The translations under genes were made by a program, and so were the position numbers. DNA of 64,000 bases, taken from positions 60,635,230 to 60,699,229 of the forward strand of contig NC_091439.1 in NCBI RefSeq assembly GCF_964237555.1, in the 5' to 3' direction. This document shows positions 35,765 to 48,589 of the stretch, piece after piece; within the stretch, counting starts at the first letter, position 1; each line of letters starts with the position of its first letter. A model generated the notes under the pieces. It made no database searches, was not told where the DNA came from, and worked only from the letters and a program-made list of their open reading frames with translations. This DNA comes from Oryctolagus cuniculus. Taxonomy: Eukaryota; Chordata; Mammalia; Lagomorpha; Leporidae.

Positions 35765-36271
35765 TACTTTTTGAAATATCTCAAATTTTTTTTTACTTTT
35801 TTATTTATATAAACAGGGCAAATTTCATGTATTTCATATATATAGATTTAGGAGCATAGTGATATTTTCCACCCTACACTCCCTCCTGCCTATGCTTTCA
35901 CCCTCACTCCTCCTTCCCCTCTTATTCTTTCTTTTAATTTTTTTACAATGACATACGTTCAGTTTATTTATAATCATAAAATTAACCATACAGTAAGTAA
36001 AGAATTCAACAAAAAAAGAAAGAAAAAAAAAACTGTTCCATGACAGTAGAAACATGAGCTATAAGCAATAATCAATTCTCAAAATGTTAATTTTGCTCAT
36101 ATACATTACATTTTTTGTATTCTATTAGTTACCACAGAGCAGGGAAAACATATGATATTTGTATTTTTAGGCCTGGCTTATTTCACTAAATATAATAGTT
36201 TCCAGTTGCATCCATGTTGTTGCAAAAGACAGGATTTCATTCTTTTTCACAGCTGAGTAATATTCCATATG

Positions 36272-36304
<33 letters not shown>

Positions 36305-36460
36305 ATTTGCATATATATATTATGTGCTTTAGCCAGTCAGTGATTGATGGGCATTAAGACTGACTCTGTATTTTAGCTATTGTGAATTGTGCTGCAATAA
36401 ACATGGGGTCACTGAAAACTCTCATGTGCTGATTGCATTTCATTTGGATAAATTAGAGCT
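35765..36460 (-). mobile_element. Old L1 3' end
   Basis: Complement of an L1 3' UTR (35765-36060) followed by the ORF2 C-terminal region (36120-36460, 'gcctggcttatttcac', 'gttgcatccatgttgttgcaaa', 'attgtgaattgtgctgcaataaacatg'). It is diverged, with a (GT)n expansion at 36279-36304. Confidence 0.8.
36279..36304 (+). repeat. (GT)n microsatellite in old L1
   Basis: About thirteen GT units within the L1 remnant. Confidence 0.95.
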
Positions 36461-37660
36461 TAATGATACTTCTAATCCTGCTTTCCTTCCCTTTCATGCT
36501 CTCTCCTTCTTTTCTTATTTTTCTTTCAATTTTTATAATGCCTGTCTAATACCACTGTCACCCACAGATATTACTTTCTGGGCATTGCTGCCTAATGAGG
36601 TGTAATCAAAAAGTGTCCCTCAGGCACTGGCCATTCTAGGACAATAATCTTTCTGTTGTCTCTTCTTCTTGTCACTGAAAATCCCACGTTAATTGAAAGA
36701 ACTCATTCACTTTTCAGTTTCTTAAAGTATTTGGCTTTACCCATAACCCGTTTTTTCCTCCTGGGCCTTAGGTTTTAGAGATAAAAACCAAGACATATTT
36801 TGTGGGGAGCTGCTTTTGCTGCTTTTCTCTCTGCCATGTATGTTCCTCACAGAAATAAGTGGAAAATATCTCACCTATTGGAATTAGGAAAAAGAAATGG
36901 TGAAAACAGGAGGAAAAATTTTATCTCAAAGAGTATCCAATCAAAATAAATGTAAGAATTGATAAATGGAAGAATAACTTTATCTTGTCCTCAGAATCAC
37001 AAATCCTCAGTCAAAGGTGCTTTCCAGTAGCACTTCTGTTTCTCTCAGAATGCAACCACTGGGTTCCCATGAAGAAATTAAGGAGACAAGGAACTGAGTT
37101 GCATTAATTTCATTCCTTACATTTGTTTAAAATACATCTAGTGATGTGTGAAATTATATAATTATTATGTGAATATAATTTGTTAATTAATATTTTCAAT
37201 GATAGATAATTGAAAAGTTTTTGCTTGGCAAATTTTTATAAACCTTTTCACTCCCTTAAGCAACACATATCTCTTACTACTGGGCATGTTTTTGGCCAAA
37301 AGATGTGATACTTCTGTGGCAAATAAAGAATTATAAAAGCAATTATGAATTTTTCATTATGATTGCTCCTCTCTACTAGCATAATTTGTTAGACTTTGAA
37401 ATGAGGTCATTTAAAACACACACACAAACATCCGAGTTTTGAAGCCTAAAAGATTATTAGATGAATTCAGAAAAATCTGAAAAATATGCTTTTATAGATA
37501 CAGAAACTAAGGATGAAGAAAGTTAAATAAGTTTTTGAGACAGCTAACTTGTGATAAGTAGTTTTATAAACTTGAATATGCGAAGGAATGCTCAGATGCT
37601 GGTAAAAAAACTTATTTTTGTGTATGTCTTCATAACTGAATATTTATAGGGCAGATTGGC
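36461..37660. other. Unique sequence, no gene seen
   Basis: 1.2 kb of AT-rich sequence without recognised exons or repeats. A very weak MIR-like block may lie near 37480-37560. Confidence 0.4.
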
Positions 37661-37664
37661 ATTT

Positions 37665-38025
37665 GAACTGTCGGAGTAAAGATGATCTGCCCTCATCAGT
37701 ATAGGTGGGCATCATCTAATCCATTGTGGGCCTAAATAAAAAAAAGATACAGAAGGTTGACTTTGTTCTCTGCTAGAACTGGGGCAGCCATCTTCCCCCG
37801 TCTTGGAGACTGCCCGTGTTCATGCTTTCAGACTTGGACTGGCCCATCTTCTTTTCAGACCTTCAGATTGCACTTAGAGCTATACCACAAGCTTCCCTGA
37901 ACTACTGGCGTGCAGATGGAAGATCACAAGAATTACTTTCCATAATCGTGTAAGCCAGTTCTTCATTATAAATATTTTTCTCTGCATCTATATATGTTCT
38001 ATTGGTTATATTTCTCTGACTAATA
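37665..38025 (+). mobile_element. Old ERVL/MaLR-type LTR remnant
   Basis: The order 'gagtaaagatgatctgccctcat', 'gggcatcatctaatccattgtgggcc', 'cagaccttcagattg', 'cataatcgtgtaagccagttcttcattataaat' and 'tctattggttatatttctctg' corresponds to an old mammalian LTR of the MLT group. The subfamily assignment is from memory of the family order. Confidence 0.55.
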
Positions 38026-38164
38026 TGTAACTGTTGGGTTTGTTGGAAGAAAGGAAGAAAATCTCTCTTATTTGTTAACATGATTAACGTTCTAAGGTTT
38101 ACAAAGTACTTTCTTGTGCTGATGAGTATTTGCCATTTAAAATTATTCTCTAAATTATGCCTTA

Positions 38165-38710
38165 TTTTATTTTCATCCAATATATCATATCTAGCAATCT
38201 CAGTACTGGGTATATATCCAAAACACTTAAAATCATCATATTAGAGAGGTACCTGCAGCACAATAAGGAAAATATGGAATCAACCAAGCTGCCCATTATC
38301 GGGTGAATGAATAAAATAAAATGTATATACACAATAGAATAATATTCAAAAAAGAATTAAATCTTGTAGTTTCTGACAAAATTGATGGAACTGAAGGACA
38401 TCATGTTAAGTGAAATAATTTAGAAAGAGAGACAAATAGTATATCTTCTGTCTCATATGTGGGAGTGAAGAAAATCAGTATGAACACACAATTGTGATTA
38501 CTAGAGGCTGAGAGGGTTGGAAAGGATAAAAGAAATTTGGATTAATAAATAGGGGAAGCTGTTTTTAGTTAATTAGTTGTGATAAATATAGCATACTAAT
38601 ATAAGGCAATAATGGGGAAGCTATGTGGTATATTAGGAATTCATACTACACAACTTTTTAAATTTCAGAAATTTGAAACTATTCAGAAGTAAAAAATATA
38701 TAAAACACAA
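38165..38710 (+). mobile_element. Ancient L1 3' end
   Basis: ORF2 C-terminal and 3' UTR remnant: 'actgggtatatatcc', 'gaatcaaccaagctgcccattatcgg', 'atggaactgaaggacatcatgttaagtgaaat', 'gattactagaggctgagagg'. No open frame remains. Confidence 0.75.
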
Positions 38711-39910
38711 ATAAGCATGTAAAACCCACATACCTTGAAGGAACAACATAAGTCACTTTCAAAGATTGTGTTATATGTAGTGAACCATTAGGATTTCTTA
38801 GTTTATAAATTTTTGCCAGAGTATGTGATTGCCCACTTCAAATAATATTACAGAAAATAGGGATTAGTAGTTTAGACAGCACCTATTTTAGTAACCTCTT
38901 CTACCTACTTTAGTAACTACTTCTACCTACACATATCCTTCAAGAAGACAGAGTATGGATTACATATTCATGCATGTGTAATTACCATTTGGGATACCCT
39001 GGTTTTACCCTTTTTAGTTCCCAAAAGAGAGGTACCCACAGTTAGTCCAAAGGAAGATTAAAGGTACAGTCATCTAAGACCTTCAAGTCTACCCAAAGTT
39101 TCTGACATTAGCTCCCAGGAATTACAGTCCAACTACAAAGTTAGATGATTTCACAAAGAACCCATCTCACTTCTGAAGCCAACTGCAAATTTAGGAGCTT
39201 CCCTTAACTACCCTTGAGTGTTAAAATTTCCTTGAGAGACACACAGAATGCCTGGTATCTCTTACATTCAAACCTATGGCTTGTTACATGAACAAGATAC
39301 AAATTAGAAGCAGTCAAGTGAACAGATGTGTAGGACAGAGTCTTAGAAATTCTAATTTCAAAATTTCTGTTGTCTTCAGGATGAACTGTCTTCCCCACAT
39401 CAATATGTGTTGATATTCAGGGAGTACTGCCAATCTCAGAAGCTCACCTGAGCTTCTATGTCCAGAAGCTTTATTGGGGCTTTATAATGTAGGTGTGATT
39501 AATTGAACGATAGCTGCATAATTAATCTCCATCTTTATGCTCCCTTACCAGGAGGTTGGGTTGATATCATCTAATTGGAAGGGTTGCCTATGATACATTT
39601 TATTGGCATAATCTATCAGGTATGGTTTGAAGACCTACTGTGATTGTTCTTATTACTGTAAATTATTAAGTGTGGTTAAGGGGCCTATTATGAATTATAA
39701 AGGTACCACTATCACTCAATAAATTACTAGTATTTGAAAATTGTCTCAAAAAAAAAAAAAAAAAACCAGGAACAATGCGCAGACTTCTCTTGGGTGAGGC
39801 CAAAGGTTTTTCTACACAAGAGATATCAGAATTCTGTGAGGTACTGGTATTATTTGTAATAGAAAATTTTGAATACTCTTTAATTAGTCTCAATGAGTGA
39901 ATCATTCACA
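38711..39910. other. Mostly unique sequence
   Basis: 1.2 kb with no recognised gene. It includes an A run at 39749-39766. The part at 39440-39660 has a repeat-like look but could not be assigned to a family. Confidence 0.4.
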
Positions 39911-39915
39911 CACAT

Positions 39916-42900
39916 AAACTTCCTTCTAACACTGTTTTTCTATATCCCATAAGTTTTGATATGTTCTATTGTCATCTTCATTCATTCCCAGAAATTTTAA
40001 TTTCCCTTTTCATTTCTTCTATGACCCACTATTCATTCAGGAGCATGATGTTCAGTCTCCTTGTGTTTGCATATGATCTAGAAATTCTTGAGTTGTTAAT
40101 TTCCAGGTTCTTTCCATTGTGGTCAGCAAAGATGCATGCTATGATTTCAATTCTTGGAGTTTGCTAAATCTTGCATAACTTTCTAGCATAAGGTCTATCC
40201 TAGAGAACATTCCATGTACTGATGAAAAGAATGTGTATTCTTTGACTGTGGGATGAAAGGTTCTGTAGCTCTCAGATTCATTTGTTCTATAACATCGATT
40301 AGTTCTTTTGTTTCTTCGTTGATTTTTTTATCTCGTTAATCTGGCCATTGTAGAATGTGGGGTTTCAAAATCCCTCATTACTATTGTTGTCTGTGTCACA
40401 TTTTAGATCTATTAACATCTGTGCCCTGGCACTTGGTACATATACATTTATTATAGTTACATCTCCCTGGTGAATTGATCCCTTAGTCATTGCATAATGC
40501 CCTTCTTAGTGTCTTTTAACATTTTTTGTGTTAAAGTCTATTTTGTCAGATATTAGGATGGTTTCACCTGCTCAATTTTGGTTTCTGTTAGCACAGAATA
40601 TCTATCAATCCTTTCATTTTCAGCATGCATGTATATTTAGTAGTGAGGTATGTTTCTTTTAGGCAGCAAATAGGTGGGTCTTGTTTGTTAATTCACACAT
40701 TCATTCTGTATCTTAATTGTAGAAATGGGCCATTATGCACTCAAAGCTACTATTGATAAATAATGACCTTTCCCTGCTGTTTTTCTGTAACTATTCCTGT
40801 TGTTTATCTTGGATTTCCTCTGTACTTTTACTGGGAGACTTTTTGCCTTCACATTCTTTCATAATGATGAGTATCTTTCTGTGTTTCTGTGTGTAGCACA
40901 TTCTTACGTATCATTTGTATGTTTGGACAAGTGGTGACAAATTTAATTTCTGTCTATTATGGAAGATCTTTATTTCACCTTCATTCATAAATGAGAGCTT
41001 TGCAGGGTACAGTATTCTAAGTTGACAGTTTTTTTTTTTCTTTTAAGACTTGGACTATGTCTCTCCATTCTCTCCTGGCCTGTAGGGTTTCTTGGAGAAG
41101 TAAGCTGTGAGTCTAATTGGGGATCCTCTGAAAGTAATCTGGCATTTTTCTCATTCAAATTTTTGAACCTTTTCTTTATATTTTACTGTTGCAACTTTGA
41201 TTACAGTGTGTCATGGTGAAGATCTTTAGGAGTTCTATGTGCTTTATGTACTTCATATACTTTTCTCTACATTAGGAAAGTTTTCTGTAATTGTTCCAGT
41301 GAATACTCCTTCTAATCCATTGTCTCTTTCCACACCTTCAGGAACTCCTAAGACCCATATGTTGGGTTGCTTCATAGTATTACATATATCTCTAACACTA
41401 CTTTTAATTTTTCCAATTTCTTCTTTGTTTTGTTTTGGTCTCACAAATTTCCAAATATTTGTCTTCTAGCTTAAATATTCTTTCTTCTGCCTTACCAAGT
41501 CTATTGTTCAAGCTTTCCACTGTATTTTTATTTAACATATTGAGTCCTTAATTTCTAATATTTCAGTTTGGTTTCTGTTTAAAATCTCAATCTCATAGAA
41601 TTTTTCTTCCTTGTCATGTATGGATTTCTTTAACTCATGAGTTTGTTTCTTGTTGCTTCTGAGTAATCTTAGGACTATTCTTTTGAATTCCTTTCCAGGC
41701 ATTTCATCAATATATTCATCTTCACATTCTAATATTCAAGTGTTTTTTGTGTTCCTTTCAGGGAGTCATGTTGTCTTCATTATTCTTATTTCTTGAATTT
41801 CTTTGTTTATTTTTAGACATTTGTGGAAACACTTGTTGGTTTCTTCTCTGATGGATTTTATCTTTAAACTATACCTAAACGCCTTAGTGGAGTATCTGTT
41901 GCATCATTGAATACACTGAGGCATGTGCTGGCTGTGGCCAGTGTTCTGTTGCAGTACTCCAGCGTGGGGTGAGTATCCAGGATGATACCCAAGTTGGGCA
42001 TGGTAGCTCTCCTCTATTGTCGGCAAAGAATGTATGATCACCTCTGTAGGCATAGTCACACCCTCACGTCCTCTCTTCCAAGGTGGTCAATGCCATGGCT
42101 TAGCCCATAGTGGGTGCAACACTCACCCACACTGCCATATGAACTGCACAAGGGATCTGTGCAGTCCTCATGAGAACACAGATCCTGCTACAGTGACCCA
42201 CTTCACCCAATCAGGGAGCCTTTGGCTCCCCACACAGTGATTACCAAGAGACCTAGCTATATCCTATGCCCTGTTTTTCAGTCACAGAATTCCCACAGTC
42301 TCAACACACAAGGCTCCCACAGTCATGGGGTGCAGAAAATTTGCCCCCAACCCTACTCCCATATCAAGCATATCCTGTCCATGGATAGGCAGAGATGTTC
42401 ACAGAGCCAACTGTCTAGGTGCTCTGCTTTTCTGGTTTGAGCCCCAGAGTCTATAATATATTGAGACTCTAGGAGTACCACACAGTCCTATGTGGGTGCC
42501 CAGCCCTCTGTCAATCCTCCTAGCTAGACTCAAAGTCAGTGAGGAATGCAGATTTCTCCTTCTGGTAAAATCCCTGTGTCACACACGTGCACAATAGCCA
42601 CCATAGCTGTTACTCATTTCAAAGTGGCACCTTCTCTCCACCCTTTGACATGTGTGTGCACCCAAGCTGTGCAGCCACTACTGGTGTCAAGATGATGCCT
42701 TGTTCCCTACAGTTGCTGGGCATGTGCAAAAGAGCCACCACAGCTGCTACTGATTTAAAAATGGCACCCTCTCCTGGCTGGTTGCTGGGCACCATTGTTG
42801 GGGGATTGGGAGAGAGAAATGCACCCTTTTTCCTCTGGGTTAGATGGGTACCCTGTCTCCCTTAGGGCTCCAGGCCAGACTCAAAGACAGTGCACTCCTC

Positions 42901-43195
42901 CAGGCTCTCCCTCCAGCTATATTGCTAGTGGCACAAACTGCTGCAGCTCTCCACAGCTGGTGCTTTCTCTGACTCTCAACTGCATTTGTTATGTGTTGTG
43001 TCCATGCTAGTTGCTGTGTGTCTGCACCTTCCACACTGATCCATGGTGTCCCTCTTCCTTCTGTAGAATTTCCACTGCAGATTTCTTTCCAACTCTCCTC
43101 TGGATTACAATTCATCCACTTTTTGCTACTGTTTTCTCCTAGAAAAGCAGGATATCCTTTCCCTATTCCGCCACCTTGGAATCTCTTCTAAAACT
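39916..43195 (-). mobile_element. Old L1: 5' UTR, ORF1 and start of ORF2
   Basis: Minus-strand old L1 that keeps the 5' half. The ORF2 endonuclease region lies at 39916-40790, ORF1 at about 40990-41850, and a GC-richer 5' UTR at about 41880-43195, ending with 'ccgccaccttggaatctc', the complement of the usual L1 5' start. The left (3') part of ORF2 is missing. It is unusual here because every other L1 in the window retains the 3' end instead. Confidence 0.78.
40990..41850 (-). pseudogene. L1 ORF1 pseudogene (RNA-binding chaperone)
   Basis: ORF1p coats L1 RNA. An open piece at 41253-41444 encodes a recognisable RRM-domain segment (NIWVLGVPEGVE, ENFPNVEKS), preceded by coiled-coil-like residues (PKQNKEEIGKIKSS). 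The remainder is broken by stops. It is the only ORF1 seen in the window. It is decayed and surely inactive. Confidence 0.75.
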
Positions 43196-43224
43196 GTTTT
43201 AGAAAACTATATTTTTAGCAATAC

Positions 43225-43770
43225 TGGTGCACACAGAAATTTGTTTATTTTCTTTTTTTTTAATTTTAACTCCCATATATATGGGAAACCTTCAGTATTT
43301 TCTTTTTGAGTCTGGCTTTTTTCACTCAACTTGATGTCATCCAGTTGCATCCATTTTGATGCAAATGGTAGAATTCCATTATTTTTATAGCTGAATAATA
43401 TTCTAGTATGTATATGTGCCACATTTTATTTATCTGTTCATCTGATGATTGACACCTTGGTTGATTCCAAATTTTGACTATTGTGAACAGTGCCATTATA
43501 AACATGGTAGTGCAGATATCTCTTTGATACAATCTTTTCAAGTCTTTTGGTTATATACCCAGTAGTGAGACTGCAGGATCATATGGCAAGCTTATTTCTA
43601 CATTTTAAAGAAAGTTCTATAATTACTACACAAATTTACATTCCAACCAACAGTGTATAAATGTTCCCCTCTCTGCACATTCTCACCAGCACTTGTTACT
43701 GTGTTTTGGATAGTTGCCATTCTAACAGGGGTGAAGTGATATGTCATTGTGGTTTTGATCTGCATAAAAA
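43225..43770 (-). mobile_element. Old L1 3' end (ORF2 C-terminus)
   Basis: The minus-strand frame 43326-43541 reads CTTMFIMALFTIVKIWNQPRCQ and LEYYSAIK, typical of the ORF2 C-terminus. The right part ends with 'ttctaacaggggtgaagtg' and a T-rich 3' end lies at 43251-43262. It abuts the 5' start of the previous L1, both on the minus strand. Confidence 0.8.
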
Positions 43771-44262
43771 TGTATTTTAGAGAGACATAGCTAGTATACT
43801 ATGTAAGATGAACTTGAGAATGATACTAAAGGAATATAAGCAAAACTAGAAGTTTCATACAGATATTTGGAGCAAATCTTGACCAATGAAATGTTAACAG
43901 AAAAACTTCAGACTGACTTGTTCATGTTGACACAGTTAGTACAGTAATATAAGTCATATCCAGTTGTATAATATAGTAATATAAGTCAATCATTGCCTAA
44001 TCTGTGCTCCTCACCCCTAAATGCAGATTCAGGAAGTAGTAACTTCTGTTTGACTAAACAGTATCCCTGAATAAATGAGTAACTAAGGGTCCTTATTAGC
44101 CAACACAACTGTGATATAGGAGGAGAGGTTAGAAAGAAGAGTAGATCATTAAAATATTTGCTGTATCCTTTGAACTACTTAGATTCATTTGCCTCTTAAT
44201 CAAGGTTATGCAATCCAGGCACAGATTCTTGTGTTAGTCATACAATTTCTTGAAAATCTGTT

Positions 44263-44272
<10 letters not shown>
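43771..44272. other. Unique sequence, no gene seen
   Basis: 500 bp without recognised features. Confidence 0.4.

Positions 44273-44274
<2 letters not shown>

Positions 44275-44299
<25 letters not shown>
44275..44299 (+). repeat. (TG)n microsatellite
   Basis: About twelve TG units, preceded by (TA)n. It directly adjoins a SINE lacking its 3' half. Confidence 0.95.
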
Positions 44300-44300
44300 A

Positions 44301-44443
44301 TGACTTGGGCCATCTTCCACTGCTTTCCCAGGCCATAGAGAGAGCTGGATCAGAAGTGGAGCAGCCAGGACTCGAACCAGCACCCAATAGGATGCCAGCA
44401 TGGAAGATGGCAGCTTTACCCTCTATGCCACAGCACTGGCACC
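44301..44443 (-). mobile_element. C-type SINE, 5' half only
   Basis: Complement of SINE head and core (ACTTGGGCCATCTTCCACTGC, GAGCTGGATCAG, GGCAGCTTTACCCTCTATGCCACAGCACTGGC). The CT-rich 3' half and tail are replaced by the (TG)n run. Confidence 0.8.
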
Positions 44444-44684
44444 TGCATTTCACTCCTAAAGATAAATGCTGTCCCCTACTTTCTGGTATTCCTGGTCATA
44501 CCACCCCATTGTACTTGTGAACCCAGTTTTATAACAACAAAACAACATATTTTATGACTATTCCCAGCTTGCAAAAGGCAGCCACCACTGAGTTTTCAGT
44601 GTTGTGAGACCCCTTCTCACCAACACATTCTTTATCACATTGGTGAAATTTTGCCTGCCATGAGGCGAGTGTTACAGTGACTAT
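44444..44684. other. Short unique spacer
   Basis: No gene or repeat recognised. Confidence 0.4.
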
Positions 44685-44702
44685 AAAAAGTGGCCATTTG
44701 TT

Positions 44703-45047
44703 GGCCGGCGCCGTGCTCAACAGGCTAATCCTCTGCCTTGCAGCGCCGGCACACCGGGTTCTAGTCCTGTCGGGACGCCGGATTCTGTCCCGGTTGCCTC
44801 TTCCAGGCCAGCTCTCTGCTGTGGCCACGGAGTGCAGTGGAGGATGGCCCAACTCCTTGGGCCCTGCACCCGCATGGGAGACCAGGAAAAGCACCTGGCT
44901 CCTGGCTTCGGATCAGTGTGATGCGCTGGCCGCAACACACCAGCCGCAGCGGCCATTGGAGGGTGAACCAACGGCAAAGGAAGACCTTTCTCTCTGTCTC
45001 TCTCTCTCACTGTTCACTCTGCCTGTCAAAAAAAAAAAAAAAAAAAA
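44703..45047 (+). mobile_element. Youngest-type C SINE, long pure A-tail and perfect TSD
   Basis: Starts 'ggccggcgccgtgctcaacagg', keeps CpG-rich head sequence and ends in an uninterrupted A run (25 A's, 45028-45052, partly TSD). Perfect 16-bp TSD aaaaagtggccatttg at 44685-44700 and 45048-45063. High CpG retention and a pure tail indicate a recent insertion. It contains an internal near-duplication of the box B area ('gggttctagtcctgtcgggacgccggattctgtccc'). Confidence 0.95.
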
Positions 45048-45064
45048 AAAAAGTGGCCATTTGA

Positions 45065-46078
45065 GAAATTGGATTGATTTACTCAGTATTTTTACAGAGA
45101 AGGAAGGAAAGAATTTGTATTGTCCAGTTATTAGAAAGGTTATTACTGTAACTGAACAGGGATCATTCATGAGTCTTTTCCATGACTTGAGGGAAAAATT
45201 TCATAATATATAATTTTATTTTCTATTATTCTAAGTTTAGAAAGCATCCTTCTGATTATTCACTTAGTTTCCAGATACCTTGATAATGAAAAGATAATTC
45301 CCAGAATAGCAGACATGTGGTTCTATTTTCTGAAGCTCCCTAGTGAGTGGATAAATTCAAACTTCTGTGCTCGAAAAACTTAGTGCCAGCAGAAACAGGA
45401 AGCACTTCATTAATTATAAGGTAGAACTGTGTTCTCTATTCCTGAAAGTGTTAAAACAAGGTGAACCACATGACATGCGTGATGTGTAGGAGATTTTTCC
45501 ACTGGCAGCAGATGATATCCTGTGAGTGTTGTTTGCTTTCCTGGTGGGGCCTATGACATTTGACAGGATGAATTTTAAAACCAACACAATTGTAAGTAGT
45601 CTTTGCAAAACTGTGTGCTACTGTTAAGTGTTCTGTCTTCTGTGACTAAACATTCCTAAGCCTCACTCAGTGGATTCCTGAGGTTCAACTTTGACACCCA
45701 GCAGTCTCCAGAGATGTTACATCTGCATTCTCTGTGGATTATACTGAACATGAGAAATATCCAGCTATGAGAATCTGGAGCCCACATGCTCTCTCAGCAT
45801 TAGGGGGAGGCTTGGGATACTGTTTTCTACTGGGAGGGATTCGTGCCAAAAAGTGATAGCTATGAAACTGAATGTCTTCTTACTCTGTGGATGCAGGTGG
45901 ATAAAATAAATGCCCCGACTACATATGAAATTGTACATCAATAAATTGAGTAGCAGTTGGTGACCAAGAAGCAATAGCAAAATGGCTAGGATGTAGTGCT
46001 CAGGGAAGATGCAAAAGAAGTCCTGAGCAGAGAAGCAGCCACTAAGAGAAGGATGCTAGAGTCATATAGGCCTTGCTC
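45065..46078. other. Unique sequence, no gene seen
   Basis: About 1 kb without recognised genes or repeats. Confidence 0.4.
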
Positions 46079-46079
46079 C

Positions 46080-46278
46080 TATGACTGATTCCAGCCCCAG
46101 CCAGCTCTGACGTGTCAGACAACATATGTGATAGCTTCAAGGCTCAATGTTCTCATCCGTTAGTGAGGGTAACAAACATTTTGTTGCTGTAGTGATAAAA
46201 TTAGATGATACACGTAAGCACTTAAAGCAATACCAGATACTAGCAGAATAACTGCATGATTAATATCACTAGTACCAC
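46080..46278 (+). mobile_element. MIR SINE remnant
   Basis: MIR sense order is visible: 'attccagccccagccagctctg', 'tgttctcatccgttagtgaggg', 'gtgataaaattagatgatacacgtaagcacttaaagcaatacc'. Confidence 0.65.
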
Positions 46279-47875
46279 TGTAATTATTAATAAAATTCTG
46301 AAGCAATCACAAATGACAACAAATGCCAGTTAGTTCTAAAAGTCAGTCTCACTGTACTTTTTGGTATAAATTAACAGTAGGTGATCTATTAGCTGTATTG
46401 TAATTGTCATTTGTGATCCATAGAGTCTACTTACAAAGCTATCTCACTAACACTGTTCCTTTAAAATAGGAATTATTATAAAAATATAATTTATCATATT
46501 GTGTATCATGAATATTATATAGAGAAATAAATATACCATAGAAGGGTATATGCTTAATTTGTGAAAAAAAAAATACTGACCTCTACATCCTTAGAGTCAG
46601 AGTTCAAATCACTTATATGTCAAAGAAGACATACAAATGCTAATTATTCTACTTCCACGAATCATGTGGGAGTTTTCTAAGCTGACTGAGCATGCTGAGG
46701 AAGGTGGGAAGCTCTAGCTGCTCCCTGTCACCCAGAGTAACTGCAACCTGGCTACAACCTGGTAGAAAAATATAAGCACAAGTGTTTGAGGCAGTATCCC
46801 AATCTCAACATAAGAATAGAACTGTGTAAATTTTGAATTTAATTGTGAACTTTTTTCTACAATACTTTTTTCTAATGTCCATACAGCATTCACTTACGTT
46901 TTGATAGTAGCTGGGAGAGCCCCATTTTATTCTAGAGCAATTACTTCATTCTGTAAGATTTTGTTCTGAGGAATCGTTCTTACCATATTCAAATATGCAA
47001 TTTCCATGAATTTAAATTTTGGATCTTGCTTTCTCTTGTAGCAACTCAGAAAAATTTTGCTCATTCTACTTATATAAAGTGTATTTTGTATATTTCCTTG
47101 GCTGCCCAACATTTGAACCCTATCTATGTTCATAAAATTCACTGATTTGTGAGTCCTGCCGGAGAAGGCAGAGAGGCATAGACAGAAATATTTATTTCCA
47201 GTCTTCTTTAGCTCAAGCATTCTGATTCAGTATCCCTGAACTTTAAATCCAATAACAGTGACCCAAGAAAAGACCAATCAGGGACTCTTTCACCATAGCA
47301 GCAAACAGTGGTGAGAGACGGTTCAGGGTTGTGTTTCTAGGGACACCAGTGCAGTCGAGCAGCAATGGTATCCAGGTTCAATGTGGGGTGAGGACAAGTA
47401 CAAGCTGGGAGGTTAAATGTCCCATGGAGTAGCAGCAGTGTGTGCTCATTGGACTGATTTTGTGGGATTATTTGGGATGAGATCCTTGCTGCTAATAAAC
47501 CTTTCTTGTTTCTTTCCATTTTCCAACGTTGTTTTTTACCTGTAATTTTGTGAGCCACCCAATACCTTAGCCATAATTTGCTTTTCTGTTTGAATTATTC
47601 AAAGGTGATTTCCATTGCTTGCAACCCTGGCTAATATAGCATGACAGCCATTAAAATAACTGTAGATAGCTACAGTGTCTTCTCTCATTTGCTATTCATT
47701 CTTCTCCAGAGATATAAACAGTTAACACCTGTATCCTCAGCAATACGTATCATTGGCATTCATGTGAATGTCTGGATGAATAATGTTTTTAAAGAAACCC
47801 TAAAATTGAGCTTTTTGGAATTCTTTTCGATCTGATTGTTTTTGCACATAAAAGAAATAGATGATTAAAATTCTT
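46279..47875. other. Unique sequence, no gene seen
   Basis: 1.6 kb with no supported exon. The minus-strand frame 46927-47220 has no recognised domain. An AATAAA at about 47493 in an otherwise unremarkable block could be part of an old LTR, but this is not supported further. Confidence 0.4.
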
Positions 47876-47879
47876 ACAT

Positions 47880-48205
47880 AGTGGCAATGTGGTATAGCAG
47901 GTAAAGCCACTGCCTGCAACACGGGCATCCCATATGGGAAACAATTTGCATCCTGGCTGCTCCCCCTTCAATCCAGCTCCCTGATAATGGCCTGAAAAAA
48001 GACCAGAAGATGGTTCAAGTACTTGTGACCTTGCCGCCCACATGGGAGACACTGATGAAACTCCTAGCTCTTGGCTTTGGCCTAGCCCAGTGTTGGCCAT
48101 TGTAGCCACCTGAGAGTGAACCAGTGGATAGAAGATCTCTCTCCCTGTCTCTCCTTCTCACTGTGTAACTCTGAATTTCAAATAAATAAATCTTTTTTAA
48201 AAAAA
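47880..48205 (+). mobile_element. C-type SINE
   Basis: Complete, moderately diverged SINE from 'agtggcaatgtggtatagcagg' to the AAATAAATAAATC tail. Flanking 'aaattctta' and 'aaattctga' suggest a decayed TSD. Confidence 0.87.
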
Positions 48206-48225
48206 TTCTGAAATGTAAAACATGT

Positions 48226-48320
48226 ACTATGCAATAGTTTGAACGTTTTTCCTCTCCAAATTGAAATTTAATCACTAATGCAATGCTCCTTATCGACCCA
48301 TTCATGGCCCAATGGGATCC
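48226..48320 (+). mobile_element. Possible MaLR LTR 5' end
   Basis: 'gcaatagtttgaacgtttttcctctccaaattgaaatttaatcactaatgcaatg' resembles the 5' start of MLT/MST LTRs. The rest is not alignable by eye. Confidence 0.45.
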
Positions 48321-48589
48321 ACACTTGTATTCAAACCTGGTAGCAGGCCTACCATCTCTGGACCATGAAGTAAACAATCATGACAGTGCTAGTGCTAGTC
48401 CTTCTGATTAAGTTTTGAGAATTAGTCCTAGATGATCTCAGCAGGTCATACTGAGCCATTTCCCACTTGAGCTTCTGAGATTATGTCCACAAACCACATT
48501 ACCTAATATGGACACAGCAGCAGGCATGTAACCTGGCCTTAACCACCTTGACCCAAGATCCCAGAAGCATATGTTTGCTCACAAAACAA

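Noticed and set aside
41880..43190. GC-richer stretch considered as CpG island or exon cluster
   Set aside because: Position and the 'ccgccaccttgg' end identify it as the 5' UTR of an old L1.
44677..45213. 178-residue open frame
   Set aside because: Translation of a SINE, including a polylysine stretch from its A-tail.
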